This document shows, piece by piece, positions 19,148-34,100 of a stretch of 64,000 nt of DNA (the first letter of the stretch is position 1; the number at the start of each line of letters is the position of its first letter). The notes under the pieces are model-generated. The model worked only from the letters and a program-made list of their open reading frames with translations, did not search any database and was not told where the DNA came from. Made by a program: the position numbers and the translations under genes. The DNA comes from Tridacna crocea (taxonomy: Eukaryota > Mollusca > Bivalvia > Cardiida > Cardiidae), in assembly GCA_943736015.1 (NCBI GenBank), contig OX031064.1, positions 59,317,861-59,381,860 on the forward strand. Direction: 5' to 3'.

Positions 19148-22100
19148 GTACTTTCTACTTTCACTTTGAGTTTGTTTACATTGGCGATTGTCTCGTGTAG
19201 TTTGAAGCCTTCATGAGGGGTGTCATGTCAGTCATATCACGATGGTAGGTTATTTATTCATGTCTTTCCTGTTTTAGATGTACTGATTATATGGCTAGGG
19301 CGCTATTAAGCCGTGCCTAAGGCCATCTTTATATAGAAAATTCTGTTTACCAGTATTTTCTCCTTTTCCAACCATGTTTTCAAAAGGTCTCTTTTCTATG
19401 GTTGTGAAAACATGAGATTGTTTGGTAAAAGGTTGAAGGCTTATGTTTTTACTACTACTACATGCTCAGGTAGTAAAATTATGTTGAAATTAAAAACATT
19501 TACAGAAAACCCATTGCTCCTCAAATGGCGGAATTTTCTTCAAAAGGCTAGAAAACAGAGTAGAAAAGTAAGAAAAAGCTGACCACACCCTTTGTCTTCT
19601 TTTCTTACAGTGTTTCCAAAAAGAATTTTTTTCTTCAGTAGGGAAAATACAGAATAGTTTGGTGAAGAAATAAATAACACAACTAGGAAGGTTACACAGA
19701 CAAATCATTAACCCTTTACCAAACAATCCCTGGTTTTAACTACCCTTAGGAAGAAGCCTTATGAAAACACTGTAGGAAAAGAAGAAAATGCTGGTCACCA
19801 GCATTTTCTTCTTTTCCCACAATGTTTTCTTCTCTTCCAAACTCAAGTTTCATATTTTGAGTCACCTTTATTTTGTTGTCTGCAAACGCTTTCAGTTTAG
19901 ACCAGTCTAAGATTTTGTTGTTTTGTAAAGAGTTAAAAAGAATTGAACCAGGGAGCTAAATAAACTAAAAACTAGTGTTGGGCAATCGGTTTAAAATCTC
20001 AATCGATTATCGCTTTGTAATCGGAAGAGCAAACCAACTAGCTATCGATAGTACAATCGGTTTAGACTGTCATTCCATTTAACTGAGAATGACTTTTTGC
20101 TTAAAATACTGTGACAATATTGTAAACATGACAGTCTTCATGTATTAAATTTATAAAGATGTTGCATTCTGCACTTTAATCATTATCATTCATTTTGTTC
20201 CTTATAATTTCCAAACGACTTAAAAAAGAATCAGACATATACTTTATAGTTCAAACATTTGCAGACGACGCTCTTTCTCCCCATCTTCCCTCCCCCCTTC
20301 TATATTTTCATTTCATAAAACAACATTTTTTCCGCTCATGAACAGAATTTTAACTTCCATTTACTGCTTTATTCAGAAATTTGTGTAAATTCAATGTTAA
20401 AATTCATTATTAAAGATAAGAAGATGGTTTGAAGTCTCTCTGATCGGACAATGCCACGCTGCTCACTGTAGTGTCATGGGTTTTCGCGCTTTTTTTGCGA
20501 TCTATTTTTTATTGACAATTAGTTTCTGGAGAAGTATTACTACATGATTTTACATCATTTAGTCAGTTTAAATAGCAAGTAACTTAAAATGCTGTCACTT
20601 TACACTAAATAAGAGGAATAACACCTTCGTTACTCTAGCATAATAGACTCGCCAGCTTCATTATCATCCGGATGTCCTTCGCATTTTATACTGATCGTAT
20701 TTAATCCATTTTTCTGCCCGATGCACGCGAGCTAGGTTATATGAAGTTTTAGATGATAATTTCATGCCTCAGATTGACATTTAGGCAAATATCTTTCATC
20801 GCCAAAGACAGGTCATTTCAAATTTCCAAATGGCAAAACCCGGGCTCAGGGAAGCTTGTCGAGTTGTCAACTTTTGTCAAGACATTCATGGTCAACGATT
20901 CGTATCTCACTTTTCAGCCAGTTTTCGTGTTTGTTATATACTATGTTTTAAATCCAAGAGTGTGATTAATAATAGTCACAAAACCAAGCGTTAAAAACCA
21001 GAATTCAAGTTTTGGCACCAAGCCAGCTTATCAAACCGACTACAATCGATTCCGGGATTTCTCAATCGATTATCGGAATCGGAAGCCAAAACCAACCGAC
21101 TTTCGACTATAGTCGATCATCGGCCCACCACTACTAAAAACATACAAAATGTTATTTCAAAGTTGTCGTGGCCATGTAACCTAGGATAGTATAGATCTAA
21201 GATCAGGCTGTATCTTCTGTACTGTCTGATCTGAATCAACACTATCTGCAAAACAAATTTAATATTTTGGGTTCCATCACTTTACCCTCATTAGCAGAAT
21301 CAAAAAGGTATGATTAGTGAATTGAATGCGCTTTCCACCTCCTTCACGATATTTTTCACCGCTTCAAAGACAGATGAATCTTTGAAGGGTTCAGAAATGT
21401 TCTGAAGCGTGCTTCAACAAAGTTATTAGAATTCTGCATTGTCTGGTAACAGGTTGGATTTATATCATGAATGCAAAAACAATTATGACACCTCAGTTGT
21501 AAGATAAAATGTGCCTCAAAAGTGACCAATAGTATGGGAAAACTAGCAGTTGATTGTGACAATTAATAATGCCAATTTGTTTTAAAAGTAGTCAAAAATG
21601 GGGCTAGATTAGACTTCTTCTGTTATTAACCCCTAGGCTGCTAAGCACCACTCACTGACCTTTTGCAGACAGTGTAGATCAAGATTAGACTGCACAAAAT
21701 GTGCAGTCTGATCTTGGATCTACACTTTAGGATAAAGAGATATTATTCCCCAAAACATATCTTTAACTCTTTACCACACAGTCCTGACTTTTAATGACCC
21801 TGAGAAAGAAAACTTTTGAAAACATTGTAGGAAAAGGAGAAAATGCTGATAACCAGCATTTTTTCCTTTTCCGACAATGTTTTCTACCCTTTCCAAATCA
21901 AAATTCAAATTTTGATACACATTTATTTTGTCGTCTGCAGATGCTTTCAATTTGGACTTGTCCTAAACTTTGTCGTTTGGTAAAGAGTTAAATAGCAATA
22001 TATGGTTTTTGGAAGGCGAGATTTTCATTCTCGCCTTCATATGTCAACGCTCGGCAGCTTGCTGAAAATGCCTCTGAACAGCATTATCAAAACACCTTTC

Positions 22101-25100
22101 AAATAGTTCGATACTTCTCGAGTACATTAGAACAAAATGGTGTCGAGACCATTGTAAATTTAATCAGAACAGCAAGAAGAAACTTCAATTTTCTAGAAGG
22201 AATGAAATCGAATTCGTAAAAAGCATCGTTTTTGACAAATGCAAAATACTTTGGATCATTTCATTGATATAATCACGTTGGTACAGCAACGAATAAACCA
22301 TAGCTATTATAAGCCAATCGAAAGCTAGTAACATGACCTCATTCGGACCTACTTCCACTTCACAACGCATAAACAACTATAACCAGTGGGATCGTACATG
22401 TAAATTTACTATCCCAGAACTAACCAATCGGATAGCTTCTTTGAATGACGTACCGCTGATAGACCCCTTTCCTCTGTTGGCAACCTTATTCTGTCTTTGT
22501 GAGGAGTAAAATTTCAATGAAATAAATTCCTTTGAATCATCAAGTGTTCAAACAAAATTTTCTCTTTCAAAGAAATATTTTTCTTTTATAAAAGTTGTGC
22601 TTGACTTTATGAGTAATGACTAGGTTATTGTTACGCATCAGCGTGGCCGAGTTTTGATTCAGGAGACCCGTGAAAAGAAAAAGGTAAATCAGTTGAAATC
22701 ACAATAGATGTGTCATTTCGAAGTAGTTCTGGTCAGTATGATGTATATAGCCTTGGTTCCAGGCTGATCACTTCTTTCCTTATATACGAGTATGATCGGA
22801 TTTTACTATGTCAAAAATGACAATAACATGATCTGTAACCGTTTTAATATGCAAAGAATTTTAACTTCTTCTTTTGGTCGTCACGTTGCTTAACGTTCAG
22901 CAATAATTATTATTCATAAATATTTAACCCTTTACCGCTCACTTGAAACGACTCTGAAAATCAAGCATTTAAAAACATCGAGAGGAGAGGGGAAATTAAA
23001 ATCGAAAACCGGCATTTTTTTTTCATTTTATCACAATGTTTCTACCCTATCAAGAACAAATTTCATCGCTAATTTGGGCCACCCTGAATTTGTCATTCTG
23101 TATGAATCAGTGCTTTCAATGTCAACTTAATCTCAAATTTCTTTGTCAGGTAAAGAATAAACGCTTATCGCAATGAATTGTTATCATAATCACTTACCTC
23201 CGTCATTATTAGAACTGAAATCCTTACCTTATATATTCCCATTTATTTTCCTCGAAAGAATTTCCTTCAACTATACACTTTTTTCCAAAACTGAATAACA
23301 CAATGATAAAATTAACTTGACAGGGAGAATCCCCACTGTCCTAGAGTGCATCGGACGTGTTCGTGATTTTCTAAGAACACGGACCAAGGGCCTGTATCTG
23401 TGTAACTGTGCACGATATATTTTTGTTGAACAAAGGAATAGGGTGTATCTCAATATTGACAAATTGGCAATCATTTTGCTTTCATGTTTGCCGACAAGCT
23501 GAACGTACATTCCGGTTATGCGGGATTAATGAAAGACAAGCGTTAATGTCAATGAACCCTTAGATCGTTTATTACGCCTGTCTCCTTTGAAGACAAGGCA
23601 GATGATTCTATAGTCTGCACAGAATATGCACAGAATCGGATTAGCTATATTGTAATAACCCGACCAAAACAGCCCAGGGTGAGGTTGCAATAATTAAGCA
23701 TTTTGCCCGAGATGTAAAATGCCATTTTCATCAATCTAGCACTCTAGTGTAAGGGTTAACAGAGTCATAGATTACAAGAATCGTATAAACGAAGAATACT
23801 TCCTTATAGGACCTAAGAAATCAACCGTCAAATGATGTTGGTTGGTTATCCTTGATAGGATGGTAAACATAGCGCAAAACGGAGAAAATGTTCGTTGCCA
23901 GTATTTTCTCATGTTCCTGCATGCTTTCAAAATACCCTTCCCTTTCTAAAAGGCCCCATTCTTTAAGGTCATTAAAACCCAGCACATGTATTATAATCTA
24001 AATGTTAAATCTCCGTTTTGAACATTGAAAGCTGTTTGTTTTGAAAGTCTTTTTCAGTCTTGATAAAGTATATTTCAAATAAAATGGTAAACAAATAAAA
24101 AAAAAGCCTTTTAACTGAACGACACTGAAATTTTGACAACCTCAAGGGAAAAAATAGTTTCAAAATACTTTTGGAAAAGAAAAAAACGCTAGTAACGAGT
24201 ATTTTCTCTTTTACCACTATGTTTTGTACTTTTTCCCAGCCAAACAGCACATTTTCAGCTGCTCTTAACTTATTATCTGCTAATTGCTTTAATGTGGACG
24301 GCCCAAGTATTTTTTTATTTTCTGAAGGGTTTTGTAAATGGTTACTAAGATGGAAAACATTGTAGAAAAGTCAAACAAAAGGTTGATTATCATTATTTTC
24401 TACTTTTCCTACAATGCTTTGAAAAGCCTCTTCTTCAACATTGTTGTAAGTCAGTATATGTGATCTGAAAGGCTGAATCTCAGTTTCTATACTCTAAAAT
24501 GTACCTTTCCAAAAACTCTTTGCTCTCTCAATAAAATTATCCATGGAGTAAAATGGTACAGACTTTCAAGAAATTAATCATCTCATTACAGAGTTACAGT
24601 TTTAGATCTATCAAAATTGATTGCATTTTCAAGCAAAAAATATTCTTTAATTCTTTACCATACCCTATCAGGTACAGTTTTAACAACCCTGAGAAAGAGG
24701 CCATTTAAAAACTTAATTTTGAAAAGGAGAAACTTTCTTGGCTCTTTACACGAAGAAAAAAAATTCAGACTTTCCAAAATTGAATTCATTTTCAGGTAGC
24801 AACTTTTTGATTGATGGAACCATTGATGGAACCTGTATGAAATAGGATGGAAGACATTTTAGGAAAAGGAAAAATGTCAATTAGCACCATATTCTCCTTT
24901 TCAGACCAAAAGTTCTCAAGCCTTCTTCCTAGACCTTTAAAACTCATTATTGGGCTAATAGAGGGTTAGATCTAAGTTTCTATACAACGTAAAAACACAT
25001 ACGGGTAACAGCAAATTAAAACTCTTTGCTATCACATAAAACTTTTCCTTCAAATGAAATGGAAAGGAGTTTCAGAAAAGTCCATTCGTTTTAATTTTTT

Positions 25101-28100
25101 TCAACATATTTTCACAAGCCTTCTTCAAGTTTGCTAAAACTCAGGATGGTAAACTGGTCTTCATTGCACAGGAACATTGCACAACTCTATAGACTTTGCT
25201 GTATCAGGAGAGGCGATTTAAGTACAGGAAAATGTATTTCAATATGTTATGCCTATATTCTAAACTCGCCTTCCAACAGTACTTTCAGTACTTTGATTTA
25301 TTATAGAATGGAAAAGTTCATTTTAACTCATTACCACACAACAAAATTCTAGACTGGTTGAAATTGAAAGCATTTGCAGACGACAAAATAAAGATGACTG
25401 AAAAATTGAAATTTGTTCTGTGAAGGGTAGAAAACACTGTGGGAAAAGGAGAAAATGCTGGTTACCAGCATTTTCTCCTTTTCCTACAGTGTTTTCAAAA
25501 GGCTTCTTTCTCAGGGGTGTCAAAAGTAGGGATTGTGTGGTAATGGGTTAAGTATATATTTAGTAGGAAAAGGGTTAATAGGTTGAAATTATCCTTTGTC
25601 TGTGCATGTCATATTCTTCGAAGATTTGACTGTCTTATATGACGCATCACTATCCCCAAAAGCGGGCAGACTGTAATATTACGCTCTAAAAAGTAGCAAT
25701 GTAGCAAATACCTTTTATCAATACGTTTGAGGAGAAATGAGACCTGCTTTAACTCAAGATTTCTCCAACCTGCTGATCATAGCTGAGTGAATTGCATGGG
25801 GTAGCGTTTTATTGAGTAAACGTTTAGTTTGAAATTCAAAGTAATGGTTTTCACGTAGGAAAATGGTTCCGCTCTGTACCCAGGATGCCCAAATTAGATA
25901 GATGAGTATTTATAGAATGCCATCTAGCAGCAGATAATGGAAATTGTCACATGTATTGACTAAGGATGGACTAAGAAATTGGGGAAGTAGACTGGAGGAA
26001 GGATTTAAACTTACCCTAATTTATAAGTCATTTCCTTTACCATGTATGGATAAGTAAGTACTATACAGTCCACACACATACTTCCTGAATTATAAGCTCA
26101 GCAAAATGCAAATCAGCTTAATTCTTTACCAAACAACAAAATTTTAGACTTGTCCAAATTGAAAGCATTTGCAGACGACAAAATTAATATGACTTAAATA
26201 TTGAAATTTGTTTTAGGAAGGGAAGAAAACATTGTGGGAAAAGGAGAAAATGCGTTCTTTTCTCACAATGTTTTCCAAAGGCTTCTTTCAAAGGGGTATC
26301 AAAAGTAGGGATTGTTTTGTAAAGGGTTAGGCAGTCCAGGGTGTTGGAGCATTTTGATCTAGAGAAAAGCATTTCTTTCAATCCTATATCACACAAACCC
26401 TGTCTTCATAAGCCAAGGCTGACGATTCACTACGTTACACTATCCCTGGGGAATCGAGCTTTATTTTTCATTCCCCCATACGCTTTTTCATTGGCTGCAG
26501 CCAGCTCTAACTGCAACGAATGAAATCGCATGTAGCATTTCATCTTTGATAAAAATAGAACAAGGGGGCTACCTTTCGAAAAGAAGGTAAACATGGAAAC
26601 CCCCGTGAATGTCTGCTTATCGCTTCATGAGTTTTCGTAAACGGTTTGTAAAACGGTATTTCATTGGCTTTTAGAAATATGATGTAAAGGGGGGTAATAA
26701 CAAGCATCCAATAGAGGGAGCATCGCAGGAATCTCGAAATTGGGCTAAATCAGCCCAAGTTTTTACAACTCTGAGAAAGACTTCTTTTGGAAATATTGTG
26801 GGAAATGGGGAAAATTCTTGTAACCAGCATTTTCTTATTTTCCCACTAGCAAAGACATAGTGACAGTGTAAGTACCGTCCTTTGAGTCACATTGAAATTG
26901 TCGTCTGCAAATTAATACTTTTGATTTGGATACATGTATGTTTTCCTGTGTGGTAAACAGCTGAGATGTTGTCTGTTTTCCGAGTCTAGTATTACATAGA
27001 GGATTGTGCCACGAGTGAAAATATTACCGATGGTGTTCACGAGATGAAGTAAATTTCGATCTTTCACCGGAAAAAACAAATATTCTATTTATTTCATGCT
27101 TTTAACCCTTTCTTGGAGGAGCTTGATAAAAAAGCTTGATTGCAGATGACAAATTAAAGTTGGCTCAAATGCTGAGATATGTCTAGAAAGCTTCATGTAA
27201 AACATCGAGGAATAGGAGAAAATGCTGGTTACCAGCATAATTTTTTTTCCATTTCCCACCATGTTTTTAAAAGCCTTCTACGCCAATCAAGGAGTATCCC
27301 TATGGAGGTAGGTTAAAAAGGCCATTGAGTAATGTGCATGTGGGACTTTAAAGGTGGCCCTTCAGATTTTGGGACAAAAATTTTACAAAAAGGCAAAAAA
27401 AATCATTAACTGAGATCAAGGAAATATTTTCATGGTTTAAAACTTTATTATTTTTATTCGGCAGTGGACAACCTGATGTCAAGAGATCTGTTTCAGAAGC
27501 AGGTATTAAGACCTACCTACCACATTTAACCATTTACCAAACGATACCAGGTTTTTACGAGTCAACTCTGGAGAAAGAGACTTTTAGAAAATGTTGTCGG
27601 AAATGGAGAAAATGCTGGCAGCCAGCATTTTCTCCTTTTCCCACAATGTTTTCTACCCCACTGAAGGAAAAACGCATCATTTACCCTTTACCAAACAACA
27701 CAATTTTAACTTGGTCCAAATTGAAAGCCCTTGCAGATGACCAAACAAACAAAACTCAAAAATTGAAATTTGTTTCCAGCAGGTAGAAAACATTGTGGGA
27801 AAAGGAGAAAATGCTGGTTACCAGCATTTTCTCCTTTTCCCACAGTGTTTTCAAAAGGCTTCTATCTCAGGGTCGTAAAAAGCAGGGATTGTTTGGTAAA
27901 GGGTTAAACCACATTGAAATTGTCATCTGCAAACACTCTCAATTTGGACAGGTCTAAAATTTTGTCATGTGGTAAAGGGTTAAGTAACTGCAAAAAAAGG
28001 CCAAACTCTTCGTATACCTAATTTTTTGCCTGTTAAGATATTTACAGGCATTTTATTTCATGCTTTCCGGTAGGATATCGAGAAATAGCAGTGAAAATAT

Positions 28101-31100
28101 TTTTTGATCTGACCCTGGTACCACCAATGAAAATACCGATTTCCACGTTCTTGTTGCCTAGGTAAATTGCACGTGCCTGACAACCAGATGGGAAATATGA
28201 CGTCATAGACCTTATATTTTCACGCTCTTGACGTAATATTGTAATGCTTTGCTATGCGGGAGGGGTACGCCACGGGGAATAAAGGAAAAGAACTCGACGG
28301 GATTTTGATAAAGCTCCTCCCAGAAAGGGTTAAAGGCATGAAATAAATGGAATATTTTTTTTTTTTCGGTGAAAGATCGAAATTTATTTCATCTTGTGAA
28401 CACCGTCGGTAATATTTTCACTCGTGGCACCAGCATGGTTACAATATTTTTTAAAGGCTTCTTTCTGGGTAGGCGTCAAAAGTAGGGATTGTGTGGTAAT
28501 GGGTTAAAATCAAAATCACTCCCTCTATCTTGAGCTCTGATATATGTATATGTTTTGTTTGCTTTTTTCATTGCAGAACAAATTAAAGGAAAGTATTCCA
28601 AACTTCCGTCTAGCTGGGGTAGATGGCAACAAACTGTTGGTAAGTTATCCAACTTGGTGCCACATTTAGAGCTTTTGCAGAAAAATGCATCCAAAAGCAT
28701 TAGGACAACAGCAATTTCTCATTTTTTGCATTTTTAAAAAAAAAACTATATCTATTTTAACTCTTAATCACACCATGCCGAGTTTTAACAACTTTAGCAA
28801 AAATCCCTCTAAAAACACAATAGGAAAAGGAGAAAATGCTGGTAACAATCATTTTCTCCTTTTCCCATATTGTTTTTTACCATGTCAGAGAAAAATTGCA
28901 TCAAATGGACCACGTTCAAACTGTTGTCTGCAAAATTAATGCTTTTGATTTGGCCTTGTCCAATATTTTGTTGTTTGGTAAAGACGCTAACCCATTACCA
29001 CACAGCAAAATTTTAGACCATGGATCCAAGTTGAAAGCATTTGCAGACGACAATATCAGAGTGGCTTAAATGGTGCAATTTTATTTTGATAGAGACGAAA
29101 ACTTTGTGGGAAAAGGAGAAAATGCTGTTTACTAGCGTTTTTTCCTTTTCCCACAATGTTTTCTACCCTTCACAAAACAAATTTCAAATTTTCAGTCACT
29201 TTTATTTTGTCGTCTGCAAATGCTCTCAATTTGGACCAGTCTAAAATATTGTCGTTTGGTAATGAGTTAAAGATTTGCATACAAACCAATGCTGAAATTT
29301 GTCACTGAATGGTTCGAAAACATTGTGGGGAAAAAAATAACCAGGATTTTCTCTTTTCCCCAAAAAATGTTTTCAAAAATCTTTTCTCTTGGTAAAGGAT
29401 CAATAATCTACAAAAATGGGGAAAAGTAAATGACTTGGACTTGTTCCAACCTTATTTATGTAAGGAGGACATTCTGACATTATGCATGTATGCTACATGC
29501 CTCAACTTTACCTTATCAATGTCAATTGACTCTTTACCACACGACAAAATTTTAGACTGGTTCAAATTGAAAGCATTTGCAGACGACAAAATAAAGGTGA
29601 CGGAAAATTTGAAATTTGATCTGCGAAGGGTAGAAAACTCTGTGGGAAAAGGAGAAAATGCTGGTTACCAGCATTTTCTCCTTTTCCTACAGTGTTTTCA
29701 AAAGGCTTCTTTCTCAAGGGCGTCAAAAGAAGGGATTGTGTGGTAATGGGTTAAATAATTAGTATATTAACCCTTTACCCCATCAGGCATTTCTAAGGTA
29801 TCTCAAATTGACCCTAAATAACAGCAGGGGCGAAGCCCTTTCTTATGTGTATATGACATCTTTTGATAGCATAGAAAACATTGTGACAAAAGGTGAAATT
29901 GCTCGTGCAAGATCCAAAATGAGTCTGGGCTGTTTGTAAGGTTTAACTCTTTACCAAACAACAAAATTTTAGACTGGTCCAAATTGAAAGCATTTGCAGA
30001 CGACAAAATAAAAGTGACTGGAAATTTGAAATTTCTTTTAGGAAGGGAAGAAAACATTGTGGGAAAAGGAGAAAATGCTGGTTACCAGCATTTTCTCCTT
30101 TTCCCACAATGTTTTCAGAAGGCTTCTTTCTTAGCGTTAAAAGTCGGGATTGTATGGTAAAAGGTTAAGTAGGGTTTTGTATAACTGAGGGGTCTTAACC
30201 TGTTACCACACAAACATGACTCAGGCACATAGGAAGCAATTCAAGATTGGTGGGGCTAACTTGTATTTTTTTGAAAAATTTTGTGTCAATTGAAACTCTC
30301 CGCAACAATTTATCAAGGTTGTCAAAATTATTGGGGGGAGGGCTTAGCCAGCCCCCTCCTGTTTCTACGGGCCTGCTGCAGCCATGTAGGAAGTAATTCA
30401 AGATGGGGGTGGGGGGGTGCTAACTTGTATTTTTGGATTTTTGGAAAATTTTGAGTCAATTGAAACTCTCTGCAACAATTTATCATGGTTGTCAGAATAA
30501 TTGGGGGGGGGGGGGGGGGGGGAGCTTAGCGCCCATCCCCCCCACCCCCCTCCACTATTCCTACGGGCCTGTGACTTAATATAACAACTTAATATAACAA
30601 CCTGAAATAAGAAGTATTTTGGAAACATTGTGGAAAAAGGAGAAAAAACTGGTAACCAACATTTTCTCCTTTTCTCACAATGTTTTCTACCCTTTGAATT
30701 ACATATTTTACCTTTAAGATACATTTAATATGTGGCTTTCAAATGCTTTCAGTTTTGACAAGGCTAAAATTTTGTAGGCTGGTAAAGGGTTAAAAAATAG
30801 TTTGGTTAAGGGTTACCGGTAATTACCTTTGTTTTTGACTGTTTTAGAATTGCACCGATACAGACCTGTCTGGGATCAGCTGTCCAGAGAAAGAAATAAG
30901 GTGAGGCTACAAGCCTTATTTATTAACTCTTTACCACACTATCCCGAATTTTAACGACCCTAGGGAAGAAGCCTTTTGAAAACATTGTGGGAAAAGGAGA
31001 AAATGCCTAACCCAAATCCTTTTTCCACAATATTTTCTATGCTTCCCAAAACACATTTCTGTAATTCAGACACAGTTATTTTTACTTCTGCAAATTCTTT

Positions 31101-34100
31101 CGATTCTTTCAAGTCCAAAATTTTGTCGTTTGGTAAAGAGTTAACCATTCCAACGTCTTTTCTAATTCAAATTCCCATGAATTTCTAAATATCCAAGTAA
31201 TGTGATTTGTGATTGGCTAAACCATGAAGCCAGTGGCTGTATTTACTGACAAATCTTTACTGCATTCTGACAGACCTGGCGGAGTAGGTCAGTGATTAGC
31301 ATATCTGACTTGTGACCTAGAGATTGTGGGTTTTACACAGGTTTCGACAAACTTTCTTTATTTTTTGCCATTCATGTCTGATGCATGTGAGAAAAGTAGT
31401 CAGTGGCTTCGGAAAGAAAGTTGTGTCAGTACTGGTGTGAGAAAGACCAGGAAACACAATTCATGGGTGCGCAGTGACCCCTGTGATAAACATAACTAAC
31501 TAAATGTAATGTAAATCAGTATTATATTTGTACTTTATTAGTTGTTGGGCAAGGTAGCTAGGGACTTGGAAACTTGTTCATAGCCTTGAAGAATCATGTT
31601 GCCGGGAGCCGAAGGTTAGTTTGCGACATGATTCACCACAGCCGTGAACAGGTTTCCAAGTACCTTGCCACCTGACCGTACAAGGAATTTATTAAACTGC
31701 AAAGTTTTACCAGTCCAGTGTTTGTTAGGAAAATTTAACCTATTTTTTGTTGAATTTCCCTTCTGAGTGCCCCAATTCAGTGAAAATTGAATCGCTGGGA
31801 AGTGACATAACTGAAACCTTGGTAATATGTGCTAAAATGTGCAACTTGGTGCAAAGTCTTGATGTTAATCTTGATTGACGCCACCATGTTGTGGTGAAAG
31901 CATAGTCATGTGTTCTATGTTTCGGGCTGCTGAAAGGGAAACTGCTTTTAGGTTGGTTTTGCTAGTGTACATTATAAATACACTGAAATGAACTTCTAAA
32001 CGGCCACTTTTGTTTCTCCTATAAATTGGAGCAAGTATAAAAAATGTCAATAAAAACAAATTGTGACGTATATCTGGATGTCAACCATAGTATTACGGTG
32101 AAAAGATTCCCGATTTTGCCAACAGAAGAACTCCCTTTTTCGAAAAAAGGAAAACTAGTTGCTTGCTCATGCGTGGTGTCTACCAGCCAAAACGGTTAAA
32201 AACAGAGAAGCATAAAATACTGAACTTCTGTAAGCAATCAGAAAAAACATGAAAATTACTCTCTGTGAAAGAAATGTCATCCGAAAAAAGAAGCATGAAG
32301 TTTTCAAAAATTGTTATTTCAATTTATAATGTTGAGTGAATGGACAACGAATAAGTTTCTTCCGCAATAAAATTGAATGAAATCTCTTCAGAATTTGGCT
32401 CAGGCATGTTTTCAGACCGGTCAATTATTCTACGAAAAATGAAACCAAATAATCTGTCCCTTTTACAGGCAGCAGACGCGAAAAAATGTCAATGGGAAAT
32501 TACAGCTTAAAAGTGGCCGTTTAGAAGTTCGTTTCAGTGTATGTTCGGGGCATATTATCCAATCAGATTACGAGAAATTTCTGTGCAGTATAAAAAAATT
32601 ACATGTATTTATTTTGCAGGATTATAATGAATTTCATCAAACAAGTAGATACCCCTAACAGGCCTTTCATGAATGCTAGGTAAGACATCTGACAGTGTTT
32701 AAGTGAAATTAATCATCAGAGTTTCCTTCAATAACTCTAAACTCTTTTTGGTCCTTTAGGAGAAACATTTTGACAGCATTGTGGGAACCAGGATTTTCTC
32801 CTTCTTCTACAATATTTTCTACTCTACCAAAGACATCCCATTAATTTAGCCAAATTTTATTTGTTGTCTTCAAATGCCTTCCATTTTGGACAAGTCTGGA
32901 ATTTTATTTTGTGCTGAAGTGTTAACCCATTACCACACAATCCCTAGTTCTGACGCCCCTGAGAAAGAAGCCTGTAGAAAACATTGTGGGAAAAGGAGAA
33001 AATGCTGGTAACCAGCATTTTCTCCTATTCCCACAATGTTTTCAACCCTTCACAAAACAAATTTCAAATTTTCAGTCACTTTTTTTTTGTTGTCTGCAAA
33101 TGCTTTTAATTTGGACCAGTCTAAAATATTGTTGTTTGGTAATGGGTTAAAAGGCCTTTCACATATTTAGTTTCCTTTGCTGCTAATACACCAAATGTGC
33201 CGTCTTTTCTTCAATCTACAATTTCTGCTCTTCTGAGACTTAACCCTATCTTCATTATTTCTGGAGAGTTTTTGCTCTTTGATTTTTTTACAATTGAGGT
33301 GTTTGTCCGGAGCATTACTTTCAAAGTTTAACCCTTTCTCAAACAAGCCCTGGTTTTTATGTGTCTGCATAAAAGTGTTTTAAAAACACTGTGGGAAAAG
33401 GAGAAATTGCTCGTAACGAGCAATTTCTCCTTTTCCCACAGTGTTTTCTACCCTTTTTGAGAACTTTCTGCCATTTTCTCCAAATCTAAAATTGTCATCT
33501 GCAAACTCTTTTGGTTTGGAAGAGTCCAAAATTTGTTGTATGGGAAAGGGTTAAAAGGTAGCAACATCCAACTTCAAAATTATGCAGATAAATCACTTTG
33601 AGGAGAAGTGCAGTGCTCAAGACCCCTAACTCTGTCATCATGTTTTAGAGTTATAGCCCTCTTTTATTTAACTTTTTTTAATTTTGTCTGGGGCATAACT
33701 TCATTCAGGTAGATCACATCAAGAGATATTGAAAATGCTTGTTTTTTATTGTTTTAAACAAAAAAATACCTTTTCAAAAATTTAAGCCACTGCATAACTC
33801 TGAATTGCTCCCAGTCGGCCATTTTGCTTGAAATGAAAACAAAAAGAAAAATATATCGGCAGAATAGGTGATTGAGTATACAAATTTCACGAAATTCTGT
33901 CCAATAGTGTTGGAGATATTGTTCCAGACAGACGCACAGACGGACCGATGGACGGACAATGCGAAAACTATATCCCTCCACCTTTTGTGGGGAAAAAAAG
34001 ATTGTTAACCCTTTACTCCATAGATACTCATTTCTATGCATTGCTTGTAGAAGCCTTTGGAAAACATTGTGGCAAAAGGTGAAATTGCTCGTGACGAGCA

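Larger units (their letters stand above)
19148..28576 (+). other. adaptor intron 1 (9.4 kb)
   Basis: Contains MITE copies at 19708, 21763, 25323, 26118 and 27526, the hAT-like element 19973-21133, a 345-bp dispersed repeat at 25600-25940, a repeat shared with 54131 at 26405-26760, and the long-TIR element 27004-28432. 22000-22920 and 23150-24150 are AT-rich with no feature I can name. 24170-25100 holds very decayed hairpin copies. Confidence 0.6.

Noticed and set aside
20753..20965. 70-residue frame in the hAT-like element
   Set aside because: No resemblance to hAT transposase (no RNase-H fold or hATC motif visible) and too short.
29435..29520. YLCKEDILTLCM, which aligns well with the SAM L-T-x-x-D-I segment
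   Set aside because: No AG acceptor in the right place; the 30848 exon supplies the same SAM segment with proper splice sites and phase.
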